NCBI GenBank assembly: GCA_963969495.1
Contig: OZ018328.1
Span: 133,451,468 to 133,515,467, forward strand
Source: Ceratothoa steindachneri
Taxonomy: Eukaryota > Arthropoda > Malacostraca > Isopoda > Cymothoidae
Length of the DNA: 64,000 bases
Direction of reading: 5' to 3'
How positions within the stretch are numbered: the stretch's first letter is position 1; the number at the start of each line of letters is the position of its first letter. Shown here in pieces: positions 32,565 to 44,499 of this stretch. The position numbers and the translations under genes are program-made. The notes beneath the pieces were generated by a model. That model was not told where the DNA came from. It worked only from the letters and a program-made list of their open reading frames with translations, and did not search any database.

Positions 32565-35090
32565 TTAACATTAAAAGGGATAGCAGGAGCTGTATTATAA
32601 TGAAAACTTTAAATAATATAAATATTTCGTGTTTATAATTCATGTCATCACGAGAGTTACATTCCATTATTTGAAATGCGTGTTGAGTACCATATATGAC
32701 CCTCAAAGTTATCATAGTAAACACTGAGAAGAGCATGGGGTTCTCAAAACAGTGAAAGGATTAAGGAGGCCTCGACATTAGAACTCATTTATGACTTGGA
32801 TGCTCACAACTGTTCCGCGGACAAAATTCCGCCGTGTTTTCATTCTTTACAGAGAACAAACCAGAGTTCAATTCACGAGGTAGAAGCTGGAAATATCGAA
32901 ACTATGAGAGGAAAGTTGTATACTTCGTTATATATCCCTCTTTAATCCATTGAACTTGCAAATTTTTCAAACGTCCATAGTTTTATTATTCGTGAAATCA
33001 TCTGCTATGTAAACAATTTTAATTTGCAATTTTAGAGAAATGAATTCAAATACATATTTTTGGGGTACGGAATTTAAGTCTTGGTGATAAAAATCTGTTT
33101 TCAAACGAAGGGAATAATTCGAATTTTTTTATCTCCCAATTTTTAAGGTATCAACATCATCAAATCTTGCATGAAGATGGACATAGTCTCATATCCCGTA
33201 GTAGAATTCGTTCCAAGAAATTTTGATCTCAGTATTTCTTTTTTCATTTTTCCCTGCTAATTTTTTTCACTTGCAATTTTTTTTATTCACATATGCATTT
33301 AAAATTATTCTTTTAAGATTCGGTATTTGTTTTATGGAATAGTAATATTACTTATTAAAGATTTTACAATATCAAAAGAGTTATCGGAAAAATAAATAAG
33401 TGGAACACTTTAAGGGGAAACAAAAATACATAGCTTCAGTATTACCAACAATTCCAAAGAAGGTATATTAAAATTCGTAATCCTGATCATGATTAAATTT
33501 CCGTATTTGCCCAAAAAGGATGTTCTGTATACTTAAATTGCTTCTACTTTTCTAGTCGAAACATTTTAGGAATGCAGAGCGTGTCTCTAGGAATCGTTTT
33601 TTTTTAAATGTTATTTCTGTGCTAAAAACCATTATTCAGATGAGTGATTAAAAATGGTTAGTACCTCTTATAGTCATAAAATATGTTCATTTGCTTCATT
33701 TCACCCCTTTCTATCTTTCTATCTTTCAACTTATCTTTTAAAAATACTAACTGCTATTTAATCATTCAATATGTCCATGATAATTTAAGAATATTATATT
33801 GCAATATTATCATTTAAGGAATAGCGCTTCATGAAGCACAGCTGAAATAAATTAGCTGTCTGCAGTTTATTGAGCTTGAAGTTGATTAAATTAGCTTTGT
33901 AAATTTCTTTAATTAGGTATTTCATTATGTTGATTATTATTTTAGTTTACTCATTAGTTACATTAAGTTATTTTATTATGTAAGTGTTCCATAAGATAAC
34001 GCAGAAGGTTAAGTGACTTTCAGCTATACTGTGGTCTTTTACAGTTGCGTGTATATTAAAAATTTCCTGATAGACATTAACATTACATTTTTTCCTTCGG
34101 AACAATGTTAAGGAAAGACCAATAACCCCAAGTTCACCGGTTAACCTATTTTCATTTTATTATGAAATTAATGCTCAATGAAGCTGTAGGTCTGATTACA
34201 TCTTTCTTATATTAAATTCATAGATTGAAATTTATTTCTTGAAACTTCACATAATACGCACGCAAAACCTAATTGTGCAGCATTACTTTGGTATCTATCG
34301 CATTCTCAAACAGCGGCAGATTGAAAAAAAAGAAAAAACAAATGCCTCCACCTCTAACCCACAAGAACGCACAGCGCGTTGACGTGGTAATTGGCTATTT
34401 ATGCATACAAGAGTGTACCTGCCTCTTGCTTTCTCTTTAATAGGTTGGGAAATATGCATAGTTTAAAGAGGGAAGGACTCTCTCTATTACAGCCTCACCT
34501 ACTTCAAATTAAGGTATTTCATGATTCATGAGAGTATGTAAAAACAAATTATGTCAGTATTCCATAAATGATAAGAATTAATTTATCGCATCATACAAAT
34601 GTCTGATAAAGCAATTTCATTTATAATATAAAAGAACATGTATAAAATGATAATATTCTATTGTCATCTTATAGGGTTCATTATGATTTTATTAGACGAT
34701 GAGAGAATTGAAGAAAACCAAAAAAAGGTATAAAATGCCAATAATAACTCTTTTTAGATTTGAAATGTAAACAATTAACTTGAAATTCCTTGCTTAGGTT
34801 TATATATATTCTTACCTATCCTAGCCAGGTACAAAACTAGAAAATATAGGCAAAAATATCTAACGAATTGACAAAACGTAAATTACACGTAATTTAGAAT
34901 CTGTTTACCTCATTATAAATGAAAATTATAAACAAAATATAAAGAAAAGTGTAAGATTTTTATTTACAAATTTTTATATTTACTTTCTAACATAAAAAAA
35001 ACTAGAAGTAGGTAAATTTTTAAGTACCCAAATCGACCTTGCTGGTATTAGAGCATTTTGATGAGTAAGTACCTAAACTGAAGTCCATTT
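32565..35090. other. AT-rich intergenic DNA
   Basis: Two and a half kilobases without a frame, repeat or motif that I can support. A decayed PLE reverse transcriptase could be expected just upstream of 32560 on the minus strand, but I did not see its motifs. Confidence 0.4.
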
Positions 35091-35099
35091 TTGTACTAT

Positions 35100-35199
35100 C
35101 TCGCCGCAGCGAGAAATGGACGATGGGGTTCGGCAAAGAACCGTCAAAGGTGTCCCCACGCTGTTGTCATATCCCCACAGATCAGCTGTTTACCTTCTC

Positions 35200-35240
<41 letters not shown>

Positions 35241-35304
35241 AGGTGGGGGAACACCTATGACGGTTCTTTGCCGAACCCCATCGTCCATTTCTCGCTGCGG
35301 CGAG
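35100..35304. mobile_element. 205-bp MITE with near-perfect ~60-bp inverted repeats
   Basis: The first 47 bp (starting CTCGCCGCAGCGAGAAATGG) are exactly inverted at the right end, and similarity continues to about 60 bp with small differences (AAAGGTGTCCCC against ATAGGTGTTCCCC). Both sides have TAT (35097-35099, 35305-35307), which may be a TA or TAT target duplication. The short centre is a CTGT/CT simple repeat. GC content is higher than in its surroundings. No coding capacity; the 72- and 68-codon frames are incidental. Confidence 0.85.
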
Positions 35305-35309
35305 TATAA

Positions 35310-36048
35310 TGGGAGAAGGTAGGCTTAGCGAGAGAGATGAATTGCGAAACATGTTTCGTTTTATGTAACTTAGATTATTCCGACCTATATTTAAATGATG
35401 ACTAAATTTTTATGAATATAAAGTTCAGACAATAATTCATGCTTGGATTGACATTTAACTAATAATGTTAAGTAATATATGAAATTAATGATTGTAGCAG
35501 ATAGATTATACCATTTTAAATCACTCTTTTTTCATAGCACGAAAAACGGAAGGACGCAAATTGGGTTATTCGGCTCCAGGGCCATTTGTCGTGAAGAAAA
35601 TGATGATGATGATAATAGCACTGATGCACTCATTTATTCGTAGCTCTTAAGATTTCCTTAGAGCTAGTTCATTTCTATTTCACTTTATTCTGTTTTTTCT
35701 TCATTCTGCTATTTTTGCTTTGTTATTTCTATTTAAATCTCTTCTTTTTTAATTATATATTGGAGTCTGTGCCTCTAGTGCCCACATCCTACCACTAGGG
35801 AATCTTGATTTCAAGTAACTTGAATCCTCTATCTTCTAGGAATTACAAGGGCATCATTAATTTAAGGAATTATCTCACTCTCTACTTTATCTCACGTCGT
35901 CCTTGATCACTCTGTCATACACCGTCGCTTTTATGGAATCCATTTATGTACAGAGTGGCCTTGTTCTTCACTCTCCATTTGTTCCTGAGAACTTCGGCTT
36001 ACTGTCAGCATCACGACTGCCAAGTCCGTTAGTGTGGCTCTGATATAC
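35310..36048. other. Intergenic DNA
   Basis: Nothing supported; a short GATGATGAT run near 35600. Confidence 0.35.

Positions 36049-36049
<1 letters not shown>

Positions 36050-36114
<65 letters not shown>
36050..36114. repeat. (TA)n microsatellite, left flank of transposon 2
   Basis: TA dinucleotides running directly into TAGGGTGATGCAAAA. Confidence 0.95.
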
Positions 36115-36120
<6 letters not shown>

Positions 36121-36288
36121 GATGCAAAACAGGGAGAAATAAAAAAATATTTATATTTTTATGAGATACCATCTTATTTGATTCATTTTAGTACAAAAAC
36201 TATTTTGTAAAATTCTCAGATGAAAAAAATGAATATTCAGAGGTGGCACCCAGCACTTGAATATTGCTAATTTCCATGGCAGTTATGA

Positions 36289-37137
36289 GGTACAGCAAAC
36301 ACCACGTGACTCTTTTCTATAGTGGCCAAGAGGTACATCAAACACCACGTGACACTTTTTTATAGTGGCCAAGAAGTACAGCAAACACCACGTGACTCTT
36401 TTTTATAGTGGCCAAGAGGTACAGCAAACACCACGTGACACTTTTTTATAGTGGCCAAGAAGTACAGCAAACACCACGTGACTCTTTTTTATAGTGGCCA
36501 AGATGTACAGCAAACACCACGTGACTCTTTTTATAGTGACCAAGAGGTACCGCAAACACCACGTGACTCTTTTTATAGTGACCAAGAGGTACAGCAAACA
36601 CCACGTGACTCTTTTTTATAGTGGCCAAGAGGTACAGCAAACACCACGTGACACTTTTTTTTAGTGGCCAAGAGGTACGGCAAACACCACGTGACTTTTT
36701 TATAGTGGCCAAGAGGGACATCAAACACCACGTGACACCTTTTTATAGTGGCCAAGAGGTACGGCAAACACCACGTGACTCTTTTTTATAGTGGCCAAGA
36801 GGTACATCAAACACCACGTGACACCTTTTTATAGTTGCCAAGAAGTACAGCAAACACCACGTGGCTCTTTTTTTATAGTTGCCAAGAGGTACAGCAAACA
36901 CCACGTGACACTTTTTTATAGTGGCCAAGAGGTACAACAAACACTACGTGACGCTTTTTTATAGTGGCTAAGAGGTACAGCAAACACCATGTGACTCTTT
37001 TTTATAGTGGCTAAGAGGTACAGCAAACAACACGTGACTCTTTTTTATAGTGGCTAAGAGGTACATAAAACACCACGTGACTCTTTTTTATAGTGGCCAA
37101 GAGGTACAGCAAACACCACGTGACTCTTTTTTTATAG
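36289..37137. repeat. 43-bp minisatellite, ~20 copies, E-box in most units
   Basis: Unit landmarks: GTACAGCAAACACCACGTGA, CTCTTTTTTATAGTGGCC, AAGAG. Copies are highly similar, so the array is young. Most units keep the palindrome CACGTG. It lies entirely inside transposon 2. The overlapping minus-strand frames (LLATIKK, SHVVFAVPLGHYKK) are by-products of the repeat. Confidence 0.95.
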
Positions 37138-37745
37138 TGGAATTTCCCCAGTGGCTGCAATAAGGGCTTCTTTGATTCGTAGTTCGACACAACTTGTAAC
37201 AAATACTGTTTTTCTCTCTGTCATTAGTGATTAATTTGTTGTATTCCTCTACGAGCTTAACTCCTCTTTCAGCAATGTCATTAACAACTTTTAGATCATT
37301 AACAATATTTTAACACTCCAAAAGCTTTCTGCTTGAGGCCAGTCCTCAACCAATTTGTTAAAACATTTGAGGACAGCCAAAGTGTTTTGAAGAAAGAGAT
37401 TGTGTTTGTTGTCACTACGTCTCAAAGGTGCTTCTTGCCATAATTTTCACTATCTACTTTGGTTTTCTTGGGTAGATCTGAATTTGCTGGATTCTTTAAG
37501 TCATCTTTAATCTTTTAATTTGTCTCGAATGAAAAACCATCATCAAAAAAAGCCAGCGAAATTAATTCTTCCAAAAGATACCAGAGATGTTTTTTAAAAT
37601 TATTCAAGGCGGCATTGGCAATCTTTTCATTTGTAAATTGTTGTTCTTTAGATAAATCAGGAACATTGTCGCAAAACCTCTTCTTCTGCGTGCAAGCAGC
37701 GTAATAAGACATGTCACATACACCTTTTCCCTGCCTCAACCTCCG
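37138..37745 (-). pseudogene. Transposase-like protein, C-terminal part (transposon 2)
   Basis: The minus strand from 37739 gives NNFKKHLWYLLEELISLAFF, DDGFSFETN, then (after a stop) KIKDDLKNPANSDLPKKTKV, NTISFFKTL, and at the end LQVVSNYESKKPLLQPLGKF. HLWYL.EELISLAFFDD corresponds to HLWYLSEKLVSL in transposon 1, and the terminal LLQVV.. block corresponds to YLLQVSQNN there. Only the last third of the protein is present. The frame runs out into the 43-bp array. Confidence 0.75.
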
Positions 37746-38041
37746 GCAACAATTGTTCAGCTTCTATTTTTTTAGTCAAAAAGAACTTAAATTTATATTA
37801 TATAATCTATGAGGATTGAAAATGTTTGTGAAACTTGAAATATTACTCACAAATAGACCTGTAATCCAAGAACATATAATCAATGAGTAATCAAATAAAT
37901 CTAAAATATTCAGGTGCCAAGTTCCACCTTTAAACATAATTTATTTAAGTCAAAATTCTTGGTATAATGTTTTTACATGAAAATGAATTATTTAAGATAA
38001 TATCCTGCTAAATTTTTGATGGTCGAGGTTTTTGCATCACC

Positions 38042-38044
<3 letters not shown>

Positions 38045-38109
<65 letters not shown>
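38045..38109. repeat. (TA)n microsatellite, right flank of transposon 2
   Basis: TA dinucleotides directly after the right terminus of transposon 2. Confidence 0.95.
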
Positions 38110-38113
<4 letters not shown>

Positions 38114-38299
38114 AAGAGGAATAAGAATTGGACGCGAATGAGCAAATGAAACAAGAAACCGGAGTTTTTTAAAGGAAAGAGAGGGACATTAGAAGAACCA
38201 AAGGGAGCAGAGGGCGGCACAGTGAAGGCGATCCTTCACCGAGAAGACAAAAATAACGCCAGGGGTAAATTGGGCTAAATTGGGCGAATTTGAATCTTT

Positions 38300-39249
<950 letters not shown>

Positions 39250-39961
39250 AATTTGTGAAGCTATGTCTGTAGTTTTTTAAATGAAATTAAAATCGTTTTT
39301 AATATGCCAAAAATTACCTTTATTCATCTAAGTAGTTTTCTTCCTTAGCGACAATGTTCTCCCATCATTTAACTAAGCAGCAGATTCTTTTCTCGACAAA
39401 TTCATTCCGTCTTGATGAACTATATGATTTAATGTCTTTTCTCACCTCCTTCATATCAAAGAAAAAATTGTCATATAGGAGAAATAATGATTTAAATAAA
39501 CCGTAATCAGATGATTCAAGGTCCGGTGAATTAGAAAAATGAGAAAACTCAATAAAATATATTGCGTGAAACGTGTGGGTATGCATTGACATAAAAGAGG
39601 AGAACACCCTTTCTGATGATCAGCGGAGGAGGGTTTTATTCAATAGCTTCATTTAAACGTTGAAATTGTTTAACATTTTCTTCTCCAGTAACTGTAGGCT
39701 TATTATTTAGGAGCTCATAAAGAATAACTCCTTTCACATCCGACCAAATGTAAATCATATCCTTCTCTTGTTGGAGACAAATAGAAGGCTATGCTTTACA
39801 TTTATTGGAGACCAAGAGAAGGCTATGCTTTACATTTATTGGAGACCAAGAGAAGGCTATGCTTTTCCTTGGTGGAGACCAACATTTACATTTAGTCGGA
39901 TGTGACAAGAGTTATTCTTTGAGCTCCTAAATAATAAGCAGACAGTTACTGGAGAAGAAAA
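39250..39961 (-). pseudogene. mariner transposase relic (M3) with inverted duplication
   Basis: Minus strand: IYIWSDVKGVILYELLNNKP, TVTGEENVKQFQRLNEAIE (39640-39760), then SPDLESSDYGLFKSLFLLYD (relatives SPDLAPSDYHLF, third catalytic Asp kept, 39470-39540), EVRKDIKSYSSSRRNEFVEK and CLVK.WENIVAKEENYLDE (C-terminal RW..VV...G.Y). This is a mariner D34D transposase, C-terminal half. Towards its 5' side the segment 39677-39758 recurs inverted at 39886-39961, with about three 34-bp units (GAGACCAAGAGAAGGCTATG) between. In-frame stops make it inactive. Confidence 0.8.
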
Positions 39962-39969
39962 TCGGTTTT

Positions 39970-40500
39970 TGTTTGCAATATAAATATTGCTTTTACTCTA
40001 TCTATTCCATTACATATCCCAATTTTCTGGTCTCGGAAAAATTCCATCCCAAATAGATCATGGGGATTTCGACCCATAGGAGATTTCGCAATATTCACGC
40101 GTTGTAACCGTTGTCCCTTAGAGAGTTCATCTGGGACTCAAACAATATTTTTGTATCTTAAATAATGACATAGGATTACTGCAATTTAAAAACGCTTAGG
40201 TAGGAGTATTACCACCGTTATTTAAACAGTTTCCACAAATTTGAAACATTTAAACAACTAAGAAAATATTTTGTCTTTAAAATTGCAGTAATTTCTTGAC
40301 AACTTTAGCGACTCTGGATTTTTTTCCTGTTATCTCCAAATTATTTCGTTTAACTACTTGTTCCTTAGGTTTATTTTTCCCGATGTTTACTCCAACAAAA
40401 ATGGCGCATTCATGCGCTAATGAACGAAAGATGAAACACAATATCCTTTAATTTGTAACGAAACACATCAATAACAACAACGCCCTAGTCGCTACTGTAA
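39970..40500. other. Intergenic DNA
   Basis: Nothing supported. Confidence 0.35.
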
Positions 40501-40501
40501 A

Positions 40502-40504
<3 letters not shown>

Positions 40505-40556
<52 letters not shown>

Positions 40557-40592
40557 ATATATATGTGTGTGTGTATGTGTGTGTGTGGGAGT
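40505..40592. repeat. (TA)n-(TG)n compound microsatellite
   Basis: TA units to about 40564, followed by TG/TATG units. Confidence 0.95.
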
Positions 40593-40599
40593 GTTTTCT

Positions 40600-42300
40600 G
40601 TTCTCACAAATTTCTACAGTTTCCTACGTCAATTAAATTATGCTTGAAGATAAAAAAATAGGCGAGCAAATAAATAAAGATTTCGGGTTTCTCGTCTGAA
40701 ATGCCATTCGAATAATGGATTTCGATGTCTTCCTATTTCTTAAGTACCCTGGAGACAGATAATGTTTTTTGCATTGAGCGATTCATTCTTTTATTCAGAT
40801 ATTCTTCAATATAGATCGATAGCAAAGAATAAATCCTATAGAATTTACCAAGGTCTCTTCCCCCATCGTCTGTAGAGAGTAAACACTATAGACTTTTTAC
40901 TTAAGAGATTTTTTGCTAGGAAAGTACATACATAATATTTAAAGTATTTATGAATATGAAAGTAACTCTTTGAGACTCCTTCAATCGTAAAATAGATCCC
41001 GCAAGGGGCGGACGCATGTGAAACATTGACAACCCTGCTCTCTCTGGCATCTTTAGGATTGTATGCTCTTCTGTCCGCAATGCTCATAGGAACATCTGCT
41101 TCTACATATATTCCACACAGGAAATAACGCTTTTTAACAATAAACAAAAGATTAAACCTTGTGATGGAGCAAAATTTATTTTCTTATAAAATATGCATAC
41201 ATGGAATACCTTCCTAGGGATGTCGTTGAAGCAGTACAGTAAATAAGTTTAAAACTAGAATCGATAAATATTACTTTCAAATATGACCTTGCAGAAATTA
41301 GAGGTGTGAAACATCTCAATCCATAACCTCTCTTCCTTTAAATATCCTAACCCTCTGAATTCCAACCTTTCTTCTTCTACTGAGCTAGCCTCGAGTGGAT
41401 ATTAGGGTCTTTACTGGTTCGTAACTTCTTTTCAGAGGGTCTTGTTTCGGCAATACTAAATCGCTTATCTTAGTCTTCTTGTCTGCCCTCCTTATACGAG
41501 TATGTGCTTATAGTGAATGATCGGTTATAATTTGCCTACCGGTTTTCTCTTTCTTTATAAGATATCAATGAAAAATTAAAGTCTTAAATGCTGGTTGCCT
41601 GCTAGGAACAATCAAACGTCAGTCAGGTTCAGCCCACAACCTGAAGATAGACTTGTCTTTGGTGTGGACAGAAGGCAATTTGAGGAGGGATCACGCGTTT
41701 TTTCATCTTTACTGCCTCCTGGTACTATTTCCTCTTGATAACTTTCTCTATGTCTTCTCATCTTCACCTTCTTTCAGTAGTTTTATGACTAATATTCCGC
41801 ATGGATTTTGTTCTTTTTTTTTTCTTTTAAAAGATAAAAATTCCCATGAAATAGAGATAAGTTGGTATCGCTGTCATTGCATTTCTGATATTCTTTAATT
41901 CAGAAAATGAATTCTTTTGTTATAAAAATAATATAACGTAATCGAGCTGTCGTCTCTGTTTTGGTGTCTATTATTCAGAATATGCCGCCAAAATGCAGCA
42001 ATAGGCTTTGCTAAACAGCAGGTTGTCTAAATATGCATTCTATCTAGGGTGCAATATATAACGCCAGCCAGCGAAAAATGCGCTAAATTGTGGGAATTCC
42101 ATACCCTTAAATTATCAAACGGTACTTCAAGGTACCTCAAAGACTCGTGTATCGGTACAGTCCATTTAAAAAAAAAAATTGGACTGGATTTCATTCGAAT
42201 GAGGTTGATTGGCTACCGCTTTGTTGTGCGTGGCCAGATATTCCACCAGCACTGATAGGTTTGGAAGTGGCTATTTTCTCCTTAACTGGCCTTGTTGAAG
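40600..42300. other. Intergenic DNA
   Basis: A 100-codon minus frame (41147-40845) and an 81-codon plus frame (41653-41898) show no recognisable motif. I do not call them genes. Confidence 0.35.
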
Positions 42301-42429
42301 GCTAGCTGAGGGAAAGGAAGAAGGACTCCTCCTCTCGGCCTGAAGGTAAATTGGCCTTTTGTTCATTGGACAATTTCCACCTTCTCTACATACCTCTCTT
42401 CCTTATTTTCATAACGGATCCCTAAAACT

Positions 42430-44050
42430 ACATACACAACCAGTTAAACTCACTTACATACTCGAGTCCCCCCAGATTCCTTGCAAAATTACGCCCTTGG
42501 GTGCAATGATGGAGAGAGGAGGGAGACGCGGCCTTTTGGCCTGAGGCCCTTGCCAGGCCAGCAAAAACCAGACAGCATCAAGGTCTTCGAAAGAATTTAC
42601 GGCGAGCTCAATATTGCCCTCGTACGGATAATTGATTTGACAAATGGGTACAGGGCTATCTGTGCGAGGGAGCTGGACATCGAAGCCCTCTCCTTCCCGT
42701 GTGTCTCAGACACCCTTCGAAAAATTGATCTCATACCTCAGACACCGCCACAAATACGCACACATAGAGGTGTTATCTGCTGACGCCTCGACTCCTGGGT
42801 TGGAGCACACTCGATTGACCAAATCACGAACGAGATTCTTCGGAATCATAAGTGGGCCAAAGTAGCCGAAGTAATAAAATTTAAAAACTACACCCACATT
42901 TTAAAGTTGTCTTTACCGAAACCACAATGGCGATTAAGGCAAAATAAAACGGTCTTCTCCTCTTTAATTTCCGCATCTTCCCGAGCAGATTGAGCGTAAG
43001 GAGTTCGTTGACCTGCAAATGTGCTTCAGGTGTTACAGGTACAACGAACATACCACTGCCACTTGCTCCAACTCTACACTCACAATATGCTCTGTGTGCG
43101 CCGGCCAAGACGATTCCTGGCGTAAATGTAAAAGTTCCTTCCAGAAATGCCTCAATTGTGGTGGCCCACACAGAACCATGGCAATGACCTGTCCAAAGGA
43201 CAAAAGCAGAAAAGAGGAGGAAAGGAAGGCTAACGCCACCTACGCGAAGATTGCCAAGGCAACGGTCGCAGAGTAGGGTGTTGCCAATACACCTACATAC
43301 CTGCAAATTAAAAATGAAAAGTCGACAAATATAATGTGTTGCATATATTATGCACAAATTGCTAACTTGATCAAGCCTGGCACCTTCGCGAAGGAACTGA
43401 ACACCATGCTCGTGAAAAACGGCATGGAAAAAATATGGTTGCCGGAAAACCCTCTGTCAAACGAGGTACTTTGAGTGAAGCTCTAACCGCAGACCGAGAA
43501 GAGCGGCCAAAAAGCTCCGGACACGAATAATGCCCTTTCACGTGATCCTCGAGTGCAAGCTATGGCTGCCCGGCAGAAGACACAAACGGACTCACAGACA
43601 CACCCAACTACCCCAACAGAAGCACAAGTCGAGCAGAAGGAAACCGCTACTGAGAGGCCTTGGAAGGTCGAGCATTCGCCCCGCCCCTAAAAGGCCTCGC
43701 AGTCACGTCGACCGAGTAGGTCCTCGTCTTCAAAGAATCGGCTCTAGGTACATGTACTACTCGAGGATGTTAAACCTCAAGGTATATGCTGCCGAAGGGA
43801 ACCAGTTTCCTGACGACGCAGGCCCAGAAGATAATGTCGATGGCCTTAGGGCCGGACAATACAAATGGGACTACGAGGCTGACATACCTAAAGATCTGGT
43901 AAAGCAGGCTCTCTTCCGCGACCTTGTCTAATTCTCAACTGACACTTATGTTGTTCTTACGGATGCAGAGTTCCGTAAAAAGAGATCCGGCAAAGAGAAG
44001 ACTCCTCCGTCCTCTCCCCAAGAAGCAAAAGTGGACCGACAATAAAACAC
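42430..44050 (+). pseudogene. LINE ORF1 (gag-like, three zinc knuckles)
   Basis: Three plus-strand frames join across frameshifts. N-terminal: SIKVFERIYGELNIALVRII, NGYRAICARELDIEALSFPC. Middle: PQIRTHRGVIC, then RLDSWVGAHSID-type sequence, KWAKVAEVIKFKNYTH (RRM-like region). Then the knuckles at 43019-43200: CFRCYRYNEHTTATC, CSVCAGQDDSWRKC and CLNCGGPHRTMAMTC. C-terminal: a basic, Pro/Ser-rich stretch, QYKWDYEADIPKDLVKQALF and GKEKTPPSSPQEAKVDRQ before a stop at about 44044. The pattern of three CCHC-type knuckles matches ORF1 of I/Jockey-like non-LTR elements, an RNA-binding partner of ORF2. No ORF2 follows within the next kilobases, so the element is broken. Confidence 0.8.
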
Positions 44051-44122
44051 TCTTCGCCATAACATCTACGCTACATTGCTAGCGTAGTATCAAAAGCTAG
44101 CCGTAAAATTGAAGCAGATCTT

Positions 44123-44497
44123 ACCCGAACGGAAACATCAACCCTAACATGTAATACTCGTACCGATTATGACAACCCAATTTACGACAACCTTTGACCG
44201 AAATTTGACTTACCGTAGTAACAAGTTTTACTAGTTGCTACACAGGCTTAAATTGCTAACCAATTTCGACCTCCCAAACAACATAACACGAGATTAACAT
44301 TGCCAGAGCTACCCGAACGGAAACATCAACCCTTACATGTAATACTCGTACCGATTATGACAACCCAATTTACGACAACCTTTCACCGAAATTTGACTTA
44401 CCGTAGTAACAAGTTTTATTAGTTGCTACACAGGCTTAAATGCTAACCAATTTCGACCCCCCAAACAACATAACACGAGATTAACATTGCCAAAGCT
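44123..44497. repeat. Tandem duplication of a 188-bp unit
   Basis: 44123-44310 and 44311-44497 are almost identical (both open ACCCGAACGGAAACATCAAC). They begin about 75 bp after the LINE ORF1 stop and may be part of the same element. Confidence 0.95.
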
Positions 44498-44499
44498 AC

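Larger units (their letters stand above)
36115..38044 (-). mobile_element. DNA transposon 2, inserted in a (TA)n tract
   Basis: Terminal inverted repeats TAGGGTGATGCAAAA (36115-36129) and TTTTGCATCACCCTA (about 38030-38044) pass straight into TA dinucleotides on both sides. Length is 1.93 kb. From left to right it contains a ~20-unit 43-bp tandem array and the C-terminal part of a transposase-like gene (minus strand) of the same family as transposon 1. The array has probably displaced or followed loss of the rest of the gene. Confidence 0.85.

Noticed and set aside
36403..37202. Overlapping minus-strand frames with repeated LLATIKK / SHVVFAVPLGHYKK
   Set aside because: They follow from the 43-bp tandem unit, appear in three frames at once, and lack any separate coding signal.
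40845..41147. 100-codon minus frame as a possible exon
   Set aside because: No domain, no convincing splice context and no conserved motif that I can recognise.
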